Shown here: positions 1 to 11,088 of the stretch, piece after piece
Layout: each line of letters opens with the position of its first letter
Position numbering within the stretch: position 1 is the first letter of the stretch
From: Knoxdaviesia capensis
Lineage: Eukaryota; Ascomycota; Sordariomycetes; Microascales; Gondwanamycetaceae
DNA length: 64,000 nt
NCBI GenBank assembly: GCA_001510575.1
Contig: LNGK01000006.1
Coordinates: 1,731,565-1,795,564 of the forward strand
Direction: 5' to 3'
Made by a program: the position numbers and the translations under genes
The notes under the pieces: model-generated
What the model was told of the DNA's origin: nothing
The model's database searches: none
Seen by the model: the letters and a program-made list of their open reading frames with translations, nothing else

Positions 1-228
1 CTAGAATAGATAGGGGGAAAGCTTCCTTCTTATCCCCTATAGGATCTAGGCTTCCTCTAGTCTAGATCCCTAATACCTTCTAAGGCTTCCCTTCTTATAT
101 TAGGCTCTTCGTAAATCTATATTATATCTATTATTATTCCCTAGGCTATTTATCGTAGCCTTATTCTTTATTATAAACTTCCGGCTATATAAAGGATAAT
201 ATAATATAAATTAATCTAATATTTAATA
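1..228 (-). repeat. 3' LTR of copia element, RIP-mutated, left edge cut by window
   Basis: This matches the copy at the other end of the element almost base for base: window base 1 aligns with base 5307. Differences are mainly C/T and G/A, the RIP type. On the minus strand the LTR should begin TGTTGAATATTGG, as in the right copy. Here it reads TATTAAATATTAG, which is what RIP would produce. Because coding relics inside the element run on the minus strand, this is the 3' LTR. The outer end and the target-site duplication lie outside the window. Confidence 0.85.
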
Positions 229-249
229 CCCCTTCTTAGTTAGAACGTT

Positions 250-1700
250 ATATACTAGTAATCCCGCGTACCTCTTAAATAGCACTCTCCCTAATAGCTT
301 AGTTAGTATATCCGCTAATTATTCTACCGTAGGTACGTATTATACTTTAATATTAAGTTCCCGTACTCGGTTAATAGTAGAGTAAAGAGGCGTACCGACG
401 TGTTTTAGGTTTAGATAGTAAGTAGGTTTCGTAACGGCGGTAATAGTAACGGTATTATCCTCCTAGAGGACGATATTCCTAATATAAAAGTTAAGCTTAG
501 TTAGTAAATATTAAAGCTATACTAAGTAGTATATAGTCTCTTATAGCGCGTAGATCTCGGCTTTAGCGGAAGAGTCGGTAGTCCGCCTCTACCGTTTACT
601 ATACTAGCTAATAGGGTTATTATTAAGTATAATAACGTAACTAGTAGTTAATTTAAATTTAGCGTCTTTAGTATTACTATATAAGGTATTAGCCTAGGCG
701 TTTAGTATCTAATCTTATACCGTAAGACTCCGTTAGTAAGTAATCCCCTTCTAAGCGTATCTAGTAAGGTACCGTAATATACGCTTTAGGCCTTTAGTAT
801 ATATAATTTATAGGTCGTAAGAGAAGCGCGCGTACTAATATATAGCGTAGGCTACGTTAAGTTAGGTTTTTCTTATAAGGTATAAGAGCTTTCTTATTAT
901 TCGATAGTATAAGCCTTAATTAGTAGGTTATATATCTTTATACTTAGGGGGTAAAAAGGTAACTAGCTTTATTAGCGTAGTTACGGTTTAGTAATTTAAA
1001 AGCTAGAACTCCTCTAGTATATCCTTAATATAGGTATCCTAGCTAATTAAGATACTATCGTTCTCGATCTTAATAGCTATTCCTAGGAGCTATTTAGGCT
1101 CTCCTTAGTACTTAGAGATTAAGATACTTACTAGGTTTTTCTCGAATTAATCGGCTATAGATTTATTAAAGGAAAGGATTAGTAGGTTATCGACGTAAGA
1201 AGAGATAACTACTTAAGTTTAGGGGTTATAGTAGGTTACGTCGTTAGCCTATAAAGGCTTAAATCCGATTATTACGAGTACCTCTTAGAAGCGAATCTAC
1301 TACTATCTTCCTAACTACTTTAGTCTATATAGTAGTTTTAGTAAAATAAAATACTACTAAACGCTTCCTAACTTCTATCTAACCTTTAGGGCCTCCTTAA
1401 GATATTTATCTAGGTACTTATATATTATAAGCTTAGGGATAATATAGATCGTTTCCTTAAGCTCTCTTTATAAGTAGGTAGAGACTACGTCTATCTACCG
1501 TAAGGTAGCTCTCGTCTTAACTATAAGGGCTAATAGGATCCTCTACGTATCCGGGGTCGCGGTTAATACGAACGTTTTATAGAAGTTAACGCCTTCTCGT
1601 TATTAAAAGCCTCGAGCGTACTATCTTACTTTCTTCTTAGTTTCGTTACCCTCCGCGTTAGTCTTCTATCGAAAAGCGAGTTTTATAGTAATCGGTTTCT
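250..1700 (-). pseudogene. Copia pol relic: reverse transcriptase and RNase H
   Basis: Reading the minus strand through stops shows the RNase H tail at about 296-320 (ADILTK preceded by a YVPT-like box) and the RNase H block with TDSSAKAEIYAL at about 543-580. The reverse transcriptase active-site box lies at about 1184-1199. It reads YVDN instead of YVDD, and a G-to-A change expected from RIP explains the lost aspartate. Stops replace several tryptophan and glutamine codons. Domain order and motif spelling identify Ty1/copia rather than gypsy. Confidence 0.8.
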
Positions 1701-3746
1701 TTAGAGGCTTTCCCTATATTACCTTAAAAGTCTTTATCTTAATAACCTTCCGAAATTTAGTCTTAATAGCTTCTATCTAGGTTCCTATAGCTTTCTAATC
1801 TTACTAAAGGTTACGTTTTAATACTTCGTTAATATTACGTAAGTAAATTAAATCGGATACTACTATAAAAGTACTTCTTAATAGTTAATCGCTAGCTAAT
1901 TTATTAAGGTCTTCGAGTTTATTTAGTCTTAAGCGGTTCTTATTAGTAATAGGAGGATTCGCGGTCGTAACTTCCTCGTCGTCTAATAAGTTCTACGTAT
2001 TAGATAGTTCTAATATAGCCGTTAGCTCCGATACCCTAGATAGCTCTAGTACGCTAGATAGCTCTAATACGCTAGATATCCCCTTCTTAGGGATATTATT
2101 ACTAGTAGTAGCGCTAGCTTTTAACTAGCGTAATACTCTTAGAAGGTAAGATCGAACGTACTTTCTATATAAAAGCTTATAGATACGTTCTTAAAACCGG
2201 ATATCTTTAGTAATATATACCTATCTAAATTCTAGAATCTATACTCTATAAAGATAGCGGCCTTAGTATCTAACTAGGATACCTTCTACGCCCGTAAGTA
2301 CTAGCTTAGTATTTTAACTATCGAATTTAGCGCTTAATATCTTCTATCGCTAGAGGGGGTTTATATATACGATATATTTAGAACCTAGTATTCGAAGGTA
2401 TAATATATTAACTTTCTTATATATCCTATAAGCCTTCTAAAAGGCGCCGATTAACGTATTAAAGCTCCTAGAGATAACTATCTAATTAAGTATATAGACT
2501 ACCGTAGTTATAATCTTATCCTATAACTCTAGCGGGATACTCTTAGTAATAACGGTTACTTTAGTCTTCTATAAGACCTCGCGGATACTACGCTCGATAC
2601 GCCCGTTCTTAGTTAGGTAGTATAGAGGCGATATTATATACTCGATTCCTTACTCGTTATAGTAAGTAACTAGTTTCTTAGTACTAACGTTAGTACTATT
2701 ATCGCTATAAAGCTTCTTAGGCTTCTAGCCTAGCTCTAGCGCCTATCTCTTAATAGTCTTCTAGATATATATAAGTATATTACTCTTCTAGGCCGTTATA
2801 TAAACCGATCGTTAGCTCGTCGCCTTATTATATACTAATAAGAAGTAGCTATTCCCGCTTATAGATACTAATCGTATAATACCTATATCTATATAAATAA
2901 CCTCCCTAGGTACCTTAGAGGGTACTTTAGAGTCTAGTAATTTAAAAGACGTTATCTTTCTAAACTCGTAGGCGCTATAAGGCTCGATAAGTCTAGTTAC
3001 TTTCTTAACTAGAGAACTAGTAACCGCCTTAACTATTCGGGATATAACTACCTTTCTAGGGTAGTAAAGGCGCTAGTATATAAGAGCCTCGCTCTCTAAA
3101 AGCGTACGTAGGGATACGTTAGCGTATACGGTACCGTTAACTTCGGTATATAGGGTATAGCCTTCCTCGTAAGGAACCTTATTTATAGTTATATAGGCCT
3201 TAGGGCCTTCCTTTACTTCTAGCGTAAAGCCTCTTTCTATTAGAAAGATAGTAGTAATAACCTTATCCTTAATTATTAGTTAGTCTATTACTAGAATATA
3301 CCCCTTCTTATACTAAATAATTCTAGAGATAACGTTAATAAGAAAGGTAGGGTAATACTAGACGTTAGTAATCCTAAGGTTAGATCCGTCCTTTATCCGG
3401 AATTAAATAGTTCTAATATATTAAACTCCCGATAATCCGCTCCCTAACTTAATTAAATTAGTAAAAGTCTTTAGGGATCCTTACTTAAACTAAGATAGGT
3501 TATTTAAAATATAGGAATCTAAACCTATATTATAGATCTAATTCGTACGGATATAATATATAGGGTAGGGTTTAAAGGGTCGTTAGTCTATAGCGGTATA
3601 GGTAATACTATAGAGGGTAATTAACTCCTCTAGCTTAGCGTCCTTTAGAGGCTTATTACCTTTACCCTTAATAGGCTTCTTAGTTAAAGTCGTAGTATTT
3701 ACGGCTCTTAGCTTATAAGTTTTCTCTTTACTATTCGCCTTTACTC

Positions 3747-3795
3747 GGTACTTACTTATAATATAACCTTTTAAGTTATATTAATAGTATTAAAT
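3747..3795 (-). pseudogene. Gag zinc-knuckle relic of the copia element
   Basis: On the minus strand this short stretch keeps the spacing of a retroviral-type zinc knuckle (a CX2CX4HX4C pattern), with tyrosine or stop codons where cysteines and the histidine would be. G-to-A and C-to-T RIP changes explain each loss. It lies between the gag side and the pol side, as expected. Confidence 0.5.
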
Positions 3796-5120
3796 ATTAC
3801 TCTTCTTCTAGATAGGGATATTACTAGCGGTAGGCTTAAGGGAGGGGGGGGTATAGTAATCGGGTTTCTTCGCGCTATTATCCTTCTTCCGGTTAGGAGG
3901 ATATCTAGATTACTACTAGCGCGTAGCGCGGTTTATATTCTTAGCTATATATTTAGATATAGCCGTAATAAGGGTGGCCTTATCGTCGATATCCTTATTA
4001 AAACTCTTTAGGATAGCGTAGAGGTCTCTATTAAGCTTAGGGTAGTAGGCGGTAATATAATAGTAAGCGCTTATCGCGGTTAAGATAGTTAGGATCACGA
4101 GCCCTTCTAGTCTTACCTTATATACTATAGAGACGAATCGATTTAGGATTTAATATATTCCCTCTCTCGGTTCGGTTTAGAAATTAAAAACTATTATAAT
4201 ATTTTTAATCCGTAACTCCCTAATTACTTAGAAATTCTACTTTAGCGCTTTAAATAGGGTATAAGTATTTACCTTATCCTTAAATATTAAGGAAATCTTA
4301 GGGGCGATCGATTCCTTTATTATACGTACTATATACGCGCTTACTAGGGGTTAGAGGTCTCGGAGTTATTTAACGGTAATACCTAGCGTATTTAGGGTAG
4401 TCTCGAACTTTTTAGACTACTATAGCTATTCTAAAGTACTAGCTAGCTTTAAGGTCTTATCGATAAGGATAGCGTAGTTCTTAAGCTCCTTTATCTTAAC
4501 CTTCGTAGCTAAACGTCTATAGTTCCCGTTTTTATCTAAGTTATCGTTATCTTTATCTTCTAACTAATATTCCTACTATCGGAAAGAGGATCTACGTTAT
4601 CGTTCGTTCTCCTAAGTTATCTATAAAACCTTATTTTATATCTCTAAGATCTTCTTAATTAATACCTACTACTACTCTAAATCTACGATTTAGTTCTACT
4701 TCCTATCGCTATCCTTCTTAATTTCCCTTAAGTTCTTAGTAACTATCTTAGTTATTACTTCTATAAACTATACCTAAGGGAGGGGAGGATAGTAGATAGT
4801 ACGGGTATTAGGTATATATATAAGAGTCTCTCCCTTAGGTTCTAAGGTAGCCTTATAGATATTAGCTAGAAGCTTAGCTCTCTTTTACCTTAAAGTTAAG
4901 GACTTAGTTAGGGATATCGATCGTTATATAATATCGTAAATAGTAAGGCTAACTCGGTAGGGGAAGGGGGGTAGAATTAGTTACTAAAACTCGTTCTATT
5001 AGAACGTAAAAAATTAGAGTACTATAGGAGTTAAACGGCTTCTAGGATCCGAAAATAGGGGGGGGGAGGGACTACGGAAGTTTTCTCGGTTCCCGTAGGA
5101 TTAATAAGTAAGTTAAGGGG

Positions 5121-5160
5121 NNNNNNNNNNNNNNNNNNNNNNNNNNNNNNNNNNNNNNNN
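5121..5160. other. Assembly gap (40 n)
   Basis: Forty unresolved bases lie inside the copia element. The true gap length is unknown. Sequence on the two sides could come from different copies of the same repeat. Confidence 0.99.
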
Positions 5161-5304
5161 GTATAAAGCTACGAGCGCTAGGCTTATAACCTATTCGAAA
5201 TATAAGAAAGGCGGTTAAAATAGAAGCGTAACTTTATAATTAATACTATTTATAAAGGTAGGGGGTAAAAAATAAGATAAGTAGTTAATAGCTATAAAAT
5301 ACTA

Positions 5305-5534
5305 TACTAGAATAGATAGGGGGAAAGCTTCCTTCTTATCCCTTATAGGATCTAGGCTTCCTCCCGTCTAGATCCCTAATGCCTTCTAAGGCTTCCCTTC
5401 CTATACTAGGCTCTTCGTAAATCCATATTATATCTATTATTATTCCCTAGGCTATTCATCACAGCCTTATTCTTTGTCATGAACTTCCGGCTGTATAAAG
5501 GATAATATAATATGAATTAATCCAATATTCAACA
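5305..5534 (-). repeat. 5' LTR of copia element, only partly RIP-mutated
   Basis: This is the second LTR copy. On the minus strand it begins TGTTGAATATTGG at 5534, a classical TG start. The inner end is approximate (about 5305). Its left part is as CpA-poor as the element body. From roughly 5440 onward CA and TG dinucleotides are intact, so RIP faded inside the LTR toward the flanking gene. Confidence 0.85.
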
Positions 5535-6092
5535 CCCTCGCTTAACCCTAAGCCGCCCAAACCTGTAATGCGCGCTTAAATGCGGTCACGTGAACCCTTC
5601 TCTTGGGTACAAGACCTTAACTCCATGCAGAAAAACTGAGGCCCCGATTTCGATTGACAACTTCGCGATTGGGAAAGCCAGTCCCAAACCCAAAAAGTTC
5701 AACCGCCCCTCAACAAAAGTCACCCCGCCCAGTATTCTTTTTCAAATTGTGTGTGTTTCGGGCGCTGTTCGTTTCTCTCGGGTTTTTGGTTGGCCGTTCG
5801 TCCGTTTTTATTTTATTTCTATTTTAATTGCTAGAATCTGAATGTCCCCTGTCCGATCTTCACCGCCCTGCTGTCGCCGTTTGTTGCGTGTTTGAAGGAA
5901 GGCTTCGTTCGTTCCCGGGCGTTTTTTGTTTTGTTTGCATTTGACTCTCCCGCGTCGGCCCTTCCGCGCATGGCCGACCACCTCCGGACTCCGCAGCGCC
6001 GTTGATTCCCCGTGCGGCGTCCCGTCCCGTCCCGCCCCGCCCCGCCCCCCCCGGCCGCGTCCGATAACCAAACACCAGCAACAACCTGCACA
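5535..6092. other. Intergenic DNA between transposon and F-box gene
   Basis: This contains the 5' flank of the F-box gene. An AACCCTAA telobox-like octamer lies at 5544-5551, ten bases outside the LTR. A pyrimidine-rich tract (about 5740-5830) and a C-rich leader directly before the start codon follow. CpA content is normal, so RIP has not spread into it. No other gene is apparent. Confidence 0.6.
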
Positions 6093-8226
6093 ATGCCGTC
6101 GCTGGAGGATCTCCCGCCCGAGATCCTGATCAAGCTGCTGCAGTATGTATCGCCCGACGACATCCTGACGTCGTTCGGCCACGCCTCGCGCCGCCTGCAC
6201 CACGTCGCCTCCGAGCCGCTGCTGTGGCGCACATACTGCGCGACGCACTTCCGCTACTGGAGCCCCGAGCACGACTTCGCCGCCAAGCTCGCCCTGCCGC
6301 CCATGCTGGTCGACTGGAAGCAGCTGTTCCTGGTGCGGTGGCGGCGCAATCGCGAAGCGGCTGCGCTGCTGGAGGGCGTTATTGCCACGTCGCAGCGCCG
6401 GATCCACCGGACTCAGCAGATCTGTCGCTACGGCTACGATGTCAAGGATTTCCTGCTCGAGCAGTGCATGGTGGATCCGTCGGCGGAAGATGTTTTGGCG
6501 AGGCGGTATGTTTCCCTCCTCTGTGATGCGAAGGGGCCCCGGAGGTCCGGGGTCCCCCGGCCGGACTTGATCTGAAGACCTCCATTCTGAGCATGCAGAC
6601 CACTGACGATCCTGTTCTGTCCCCACTAGATTCCACAGCATATCTGTCCTCGACACCATCCACAGAGCCCGAGCTCTGAAGACGTGGCTCCGCATCGCCG
6701 AACTCGAAGCCGACCAGTTCCGGAACGACGATACCCCATACTATCAGCTCGTCGAGCAGGTGTTTGCCGGCTTCGACATGTTCGTGCTGCATGACCGAGA
6801 GGGCGACATTGAAGAGGTAAGACGACAGATATCTCTAGCTTTGAGCATAGAGCCGCTCGACCTAACATTTCTTTCTCCACTCTCAGATATCTGCCAAATT
6901 CGACTCCTTTGCCGCTGCCTTCAAAGCCGACACGCCGCACCTCCAATCCATGACGATGAAAGAACAAGCTCTGGTCCTTAACTCGTGGCTGCGCGAACAG
7001 AATCTGGTCGGCATGGAGGAAGAGGGTGCGTTCAGCTTCTACCGCATCAAGAACTGCCTCCTCGGCGAGGCGTTGCGCGACCCCAACCACGATTCGCTGC
7101 CGCTGATCTCATGCGTGATCTACTGCAGCGTGGCCGGCCGTGTCGGCATCAGCGCGGCTTGCTGCGCGTTTCCCAGCCGCGTGTACATCCGCATTGCGCT
7201 CGACCCTGCGCTTGCATGGAACGAGCTCGCTCCGCCGCCGCCGACCGGCTCGACCGATGACCCCGGCGCCGTGGCCATGTACCTGGACCCGTTCCGGAAC
7301 GAGTTCGAGGTGACCTACGCCGCGCTGATGAACTTTGCGCGCGAGTTCACCAACGACGCCCAGTACATCCGCCGCTCGTTCACGCCGCGGTCGCCGATGC
7401 AGCTGGGCCAGCGGTCGACCGAGAACCTGCGCGCCGCCCACATGCACTGCTCGCGCAACGACACCACCATGCGCTTCGCCGGCCTGCCGTACCCGGCCAA
7501 CCACATCAACGTGCTGATTGCGCAGGAGCTGTACTTCTGGGGCGCGCTGGTGTTCGTGCCGCTGGACATGCTGCGCGTCGACTGGAACTTTGAGCAGTTC
7601 TTCCGCCTGTTCCCCAGCCACTTCGTGCACGAGCTGCCGCTGTTCGAGCGCAACATCTCGGCCCGCATGAGCCGCACGTCGCCGCCGACCACCTTTGTGT
7701 GGTCGCCCTCCATGCAGGCCAACCTCGAGTCGGTGCTGCAGCGCGACTCCGAGGAGCCGCCGCCGCTGCCGGACGGTGTCTCGCCGTGCCCGCCGCAGGT
7801 CAAGTTCCGCCCGGGCCAGGTGTTTGTGCACCGCCGCTTCTTCTGGGTCGGGGTGATTTCCAACTGGATCTTGCCGGAACCGCCCCGGTCGAATCTGCCG
7901 CCCGGTGAGGCGGCCGTGTCCCGTCTTAGCCGGCAAGACCCGGACTACTCGGGCCAGTCGGGCCTGGCGAACTCGGTTTTCTATGAGTGCATGTAAGTTG
8001 TGCTGTTTCCCCCCCCACACATCACCCAAACACGCAAACACACTCACAATAGTTCGGTTTGACTGACTCCCTTTCATTCAGCCGCCTGGGATCGTACCCG
8101 CACAACACTGTCTTCCAGGACAACGTCATCCCGGTTTCCGACAGTGCGGCCGTTCCGGAGGATTTGATTTTCCACGCGGGAACCCGGTTCAAACGATTCA
8201 ACCGGGAGACGTGCATGTTTGAATGA
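6093..8226 (+). CDS. F-box protein with SirB1/transglutaminase-like and YccV-like domains (FBXO21 type)
   Basis: Four exons (6093-6505, 6630-6816, 6887-7992, 8082-8226) give 616 residues; all introns are GT-AG and frames join exactly. Residues about 4-53 form an F-box (LPPEILIKLLQYVSPDDIL), which in this family binds Skp1 in an SCF ubiquitin ligase. Residues about 220-305 look like the SirB1/transglutaminase-core-2 fold. The C-terminus from about residue 505 (FRPGQVFVHRRFFWVGVI, then YPHN and an NVIPVS segment) is a YccV/hemimethylated-DNA-binding-like domain, split by the last intron. This order is that of animal FBXO21 and its fungal relatives. Substrates are unknown. The start was chosen because the F-box begins at once and the ATG has a CACAATG context. 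An AATAAA lies at 8367-8372 downstream. Confidence 0.85.
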
Positions 8227-8763
8227 AGGAATAGAGAAAAATCCAAAACCCTCCTGATTGTCATTTAGATACCTTTGACGACGTTATGACCGGCATGACA
8301 TATAATAGTAATAGATGACCAGATATGTTCCTGATGCAGTCGCCAGTGTTGCGTTTGCCGTGCTGTAATAAACCTGTCAGTATGCAGAGCTCAAACGGCA
8401 CATGAAGTTCTCAAGACGTTCAGCAGTATGACAAGATTGTATCACCAAGTAACCGGCATTTACAGATAAAGTTGTCACAGGAGAATCACACAAGACACAA
8501 TACAGACAAAAAAGAGCAGAAGATATCAACGGTGAAGCAAGTCAATTCAAATTCCTGTGGACCATGAAGCCACCAAACGCCGAGAGCAAACGAGAATCAA
8601 ACGAAGAAGAAGAGACCCAGAAGAAGATGCAAACGCGTGAAGAAAACACCAACGCCAAGCAGAATCCCGGAAAAAAACACACACACGAGAAACGCCGACA
8701 AGGCAAGAAGAAAACGTTGAAAAGGAGCCCCCCCAAAGACCCTTGACAAGTAAGATGAAGAAA

Positions 8764-8879
8764 AACCCCCGAAAAGAATATCGGCGATGTGAAAAGAGAG
8801 AGAGAGAAACCCCCGAATCCCAGGGATCGGCGATGTGAAAGAAAAGAGAAAACCCCCGATTCCAGGAATCGGCGATGTG

Positions 8880-8895
<16 letters not shown>
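8764..8895 (+). repeat. Three tandem copies of a 42-45 bp unit
   Basis: Units beginning ACCCCCGA and ending ATCGGCGATGTGAAAAGA start at about 8764, 8808 and 8851. The third contains the perfect 17-bp palindrome CCGATTCCAGGAATCGG (8856-8872). The second has a near-palindrome at the same place. Confidence 0.7.

Positions 8896-8925
<30 letters not shown>
8883..8925 (+). repeat. (AG)n microsatellite
   Basis: About 21 uninterrupted AG dinucleotides directly follow the third 42-45 bp tandem unit. Confidence 0.95.
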
Positions 8926-8928
<3 letters not shown>

Positions 8929-10179
8929 GGACATTGAAAAGAGCTTTCCCCAAAGACTCTAGACAAATGTGTAGAAGGTGAGAATGGTGGTTGAAAACGG
9001 TCCCCCAAGAACGTTGACAATCAGAAGAAGATTAAGAGAAGTCTCGAACAAGAAGACGGTGGCGCAGGAGACAGAGAGAGAGCTAGATAATCTGAAGAAG
9101 GAATGTCTCGAAGATGAAGATGGCGATGTCGGAAGAGAGCGAGAAGGGAAAGACACCTGAAAACGGCCCCCCGAAGGCGTTGACAGGCTGAAGAAGAGGA
9201 AGAAGAGTCTCGAAAAGAAAGATGATGATGGAAGAGACAGAGACTGAGCAGGCTTTGAGAGCGGCCCCCCAAAGACGTTGACAAAGTGAGCGGAAACACG
9301 CTCATGAGAAATGGCGAGAAGCCACAGAGAAAGTCGAAGACGGATCGCGGTACGAGTGCTGCAAAAGAAAAGAGGGTGTCCCAAACCCGAGGCAAGCAGA
9401 GTGTCCGGAACTCGAAGATCAAGTGGACCCGAAAGAAGATGGCGGAGAAGGAGAAGAGTGGCGAAGGCGAATGGTAGTGGTGGAAGAAGAAAGAAGCCAA
9501 GATGCCGGAAACTCTCCTGAAAGGTGAAGACTGTTCGCGAGTGGACAAGAGAGAGGCCCCAGAAGAGAGCAAGGCTAACACAATGGTGTAGCTGCGAAGG
9601 AAGTCGACGAAGAGAAGCAAATGCGCTGAAGAGCTCGGAAACCGAGGATGACGGCGATGGTCGCTGGTGAGAGGACTGGATGAAGATCCATCAGATGTCC
9701 GAGGAAAAGAAGACGCCCCAAGTCTCTTTTCTGAGTTAATTTTTTTTTGGAAACACCAAAGCGCGCCGAGAAGATGGAAAGGCCGGTGGAGAAAGCAGGC
9801 AGATGCGAGAGAGAGAATGTGTGTGTGAGGGTGGAGTAGTCAGTGGGAGTGGAAGTAGAAGAGACTCCGGGAACACCTCAACGGTTTTTTTGTTTTGTTT
9901 GTTTGTTTTTTTTTTTTTTTGGGCGAACGGAACAAGCGACGGTCGGGAGAAGACGTCCAAAAACGACTGCCGCAGGGGGGATGAGCGTGTGCAGAAGGAA
10001 ACTCGGTAGCCAGCCGAGAATCCAAAGCACTAGCCGAAACATCCAAAACAGAAGGCGGAGGCAATGGTCGAAGATGGAGGAATTCTGAAGGAGCAAAAAG
10101 CCGCAAGATAGAAGACCGGCCGCGTGGAAAATGGTTCGCAGTTCGAGTGCAATGTGGAAAGAAAGGCTCAAGGAGAGGC

Positions 10180-10490
10180 ACCAGATCTCCGAGCAAAAGA
10201 AAAAAAGAACGACCGCTTCATGGGGACGAGCACGGGATCAACCAGTCTCGCGAGAAAGTTTGATGGGCCAGGTCCGAAGAAGGGGAGACGGGGTCGAAGT
10301 GGAAAAGAGTGTCTCCGGGCGGCAATTCCGCAAGGGGGAGATCGCGCCGAAAAGGGAAAAAGAAGGGGGAGGGGGTTCCGAAGAACACGGGCGTGGTGGC
10401 TGAAAAAAAGCTCGAGAGGTGCACCACGTCTCCGAGATAAGAAGAGAGAAGAAGACCGCTTCACAGGAGAGCATCTAATCAGCGCGACGA
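10180..10490 (+). repeat. Two diverged copies of a segment about 245 bp apart
   Basis: The text around 10183-10245 (ending in a GACCGCTTCA box) recurs in diverged form at about 10427-10490. Both copies start TCTCCGAG and continue into an A/G-rich run before GACCGCTTCA. This suggests a decayed tandem duplication. Confidence 0.5.
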
Positions 10491-10784
10491 AAAAAAAAGA
10501 ATCTCGGTTGATACTCGAGAAGAACAACCGATCGCTCGGGGCCGGAAGAAAAGGTCGAGAGGGGGAGAGAGAAAGGGGGCTCGGGTCGGGGGTGGTTCGC
10601 GGGCAGGACGGGAGAGGCGGCGCAAAAGCTCGGGAAGATCAACATCCCCGAGAAAAAAACGGGGGACCGAATCGGACGCCAAGGCCGAAAAGAACGGGTC
10701 CAAACCGGAGAACGTGCCAGGGAACACCACACCGCGAAAAATTCACACCTGAAAGGGAACCGAGGGGGAGAGGGGAGAGAAGGA

Positions 10785-10865
10785 GAAGAAGGAGGAGAAA
10801 GAAGAGGAGGAGAAAGAAAAGGAGGAGAAAGAAAAGGAGGAGGAGGAGGAGGAGGAGGAGGAGGC
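10785..10865 (+). repeat. (GGA/GAAA)n purine repeat
   Basis: Imperfect GGAGAAAGAA units pass into a pure GGA run of about ten triplets. The tract is purine-only over its whole length. Confidence 0.9.
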
Positions 10866-11088
10866 GCATCTCTCCTGACCCCAGACGTACCTGAAGAAAA
10901 CCTCGGACACCAAGGGACCGTGTGGTTACAGTGGCTTAAAGGGGAGACGTTCAATCACGAACCGAAGAGCGAAACAGAAGACCGGGGCCATACTGCGACA
11001 TACCCGGCAACGAAGAAGATTAGCAGCCCGAGAACCAAAAGCACAAAAGAGACAAACACGAAGACAGAAAGAAGGTGGAAGAATCCGG

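Larger units (their letters stand above)
229..5304 (-). mobile_element. Internal region of a RIP-destroyed Ty1/copia retrotransposon
   Basis: The segment between the two LTRs is AT-rich and riddled with stops. CA and TG dinucleotides are almost absent (I see only a handful, for example near 282, 410, 3975 and 4096), which is saturated RIP. Translating the minus strand through the stops recovers copia order: gag side near the right LTR, a zinc-knuckle-like box near 3.75 kb, then reverse transcriptase and RNase H toward the left LTR. The Ty1/copia class is supported by the RNase H end with its ADILTK-type motif just inside the 3' LTR. No open frame longer than about 60 codons survives, so the element cannot be autonomous. 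A 40-base run of n interrupts it. Confidence 0.9.
8713..9284 (+). repeat. Five degenerate copies of a C-run element
   Basis: A roughly 30-bp unit resembling TTGAAAACGGCCCCCC followed by AAAGACGTTGACAA recurs at about 8713-8750, 8932-8965, 8990-9020, 9160-9188 and 9255-9284. The copies are separated by GAAGAAG-rich spacers, several carrying a GTCTCGAA box. Spacing is irregular (about 60-220 bp), so this looks like an old tandem array interrupted by microsatellite growth. Confidence 0.55.
8227..11088. other. Convergent intergenic block, purine-rich on plus strand, repeat-laden
   Basis: This lies between the 3' ends of the F-box and UCH genes. From about 8540 to 11080 the plus strand is mostly A and G, with long GA, GAA and GGA runs. 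Open frames on both strands are low-complexity (Lys/Arg/Glu or Phe/Leu/Ser) and match nothing I recognise, including a 256-codon plus-strand frame at 10124-10894. I see no splice-supported gene. Repeats are listed separately. A non-coding RNA or antisense transcript is possible but not shown. Confidence 0.6.

Noticed and set aside
10124..10894. 256-codon plus-strand frame in the purine-rich block
   Set aside because: It is Lys/Arg/Glu/Gly low complexity with internal repeats at the DNA level; a long frame is expected in stop-poor purine DNA and no family motif or intron supports it.
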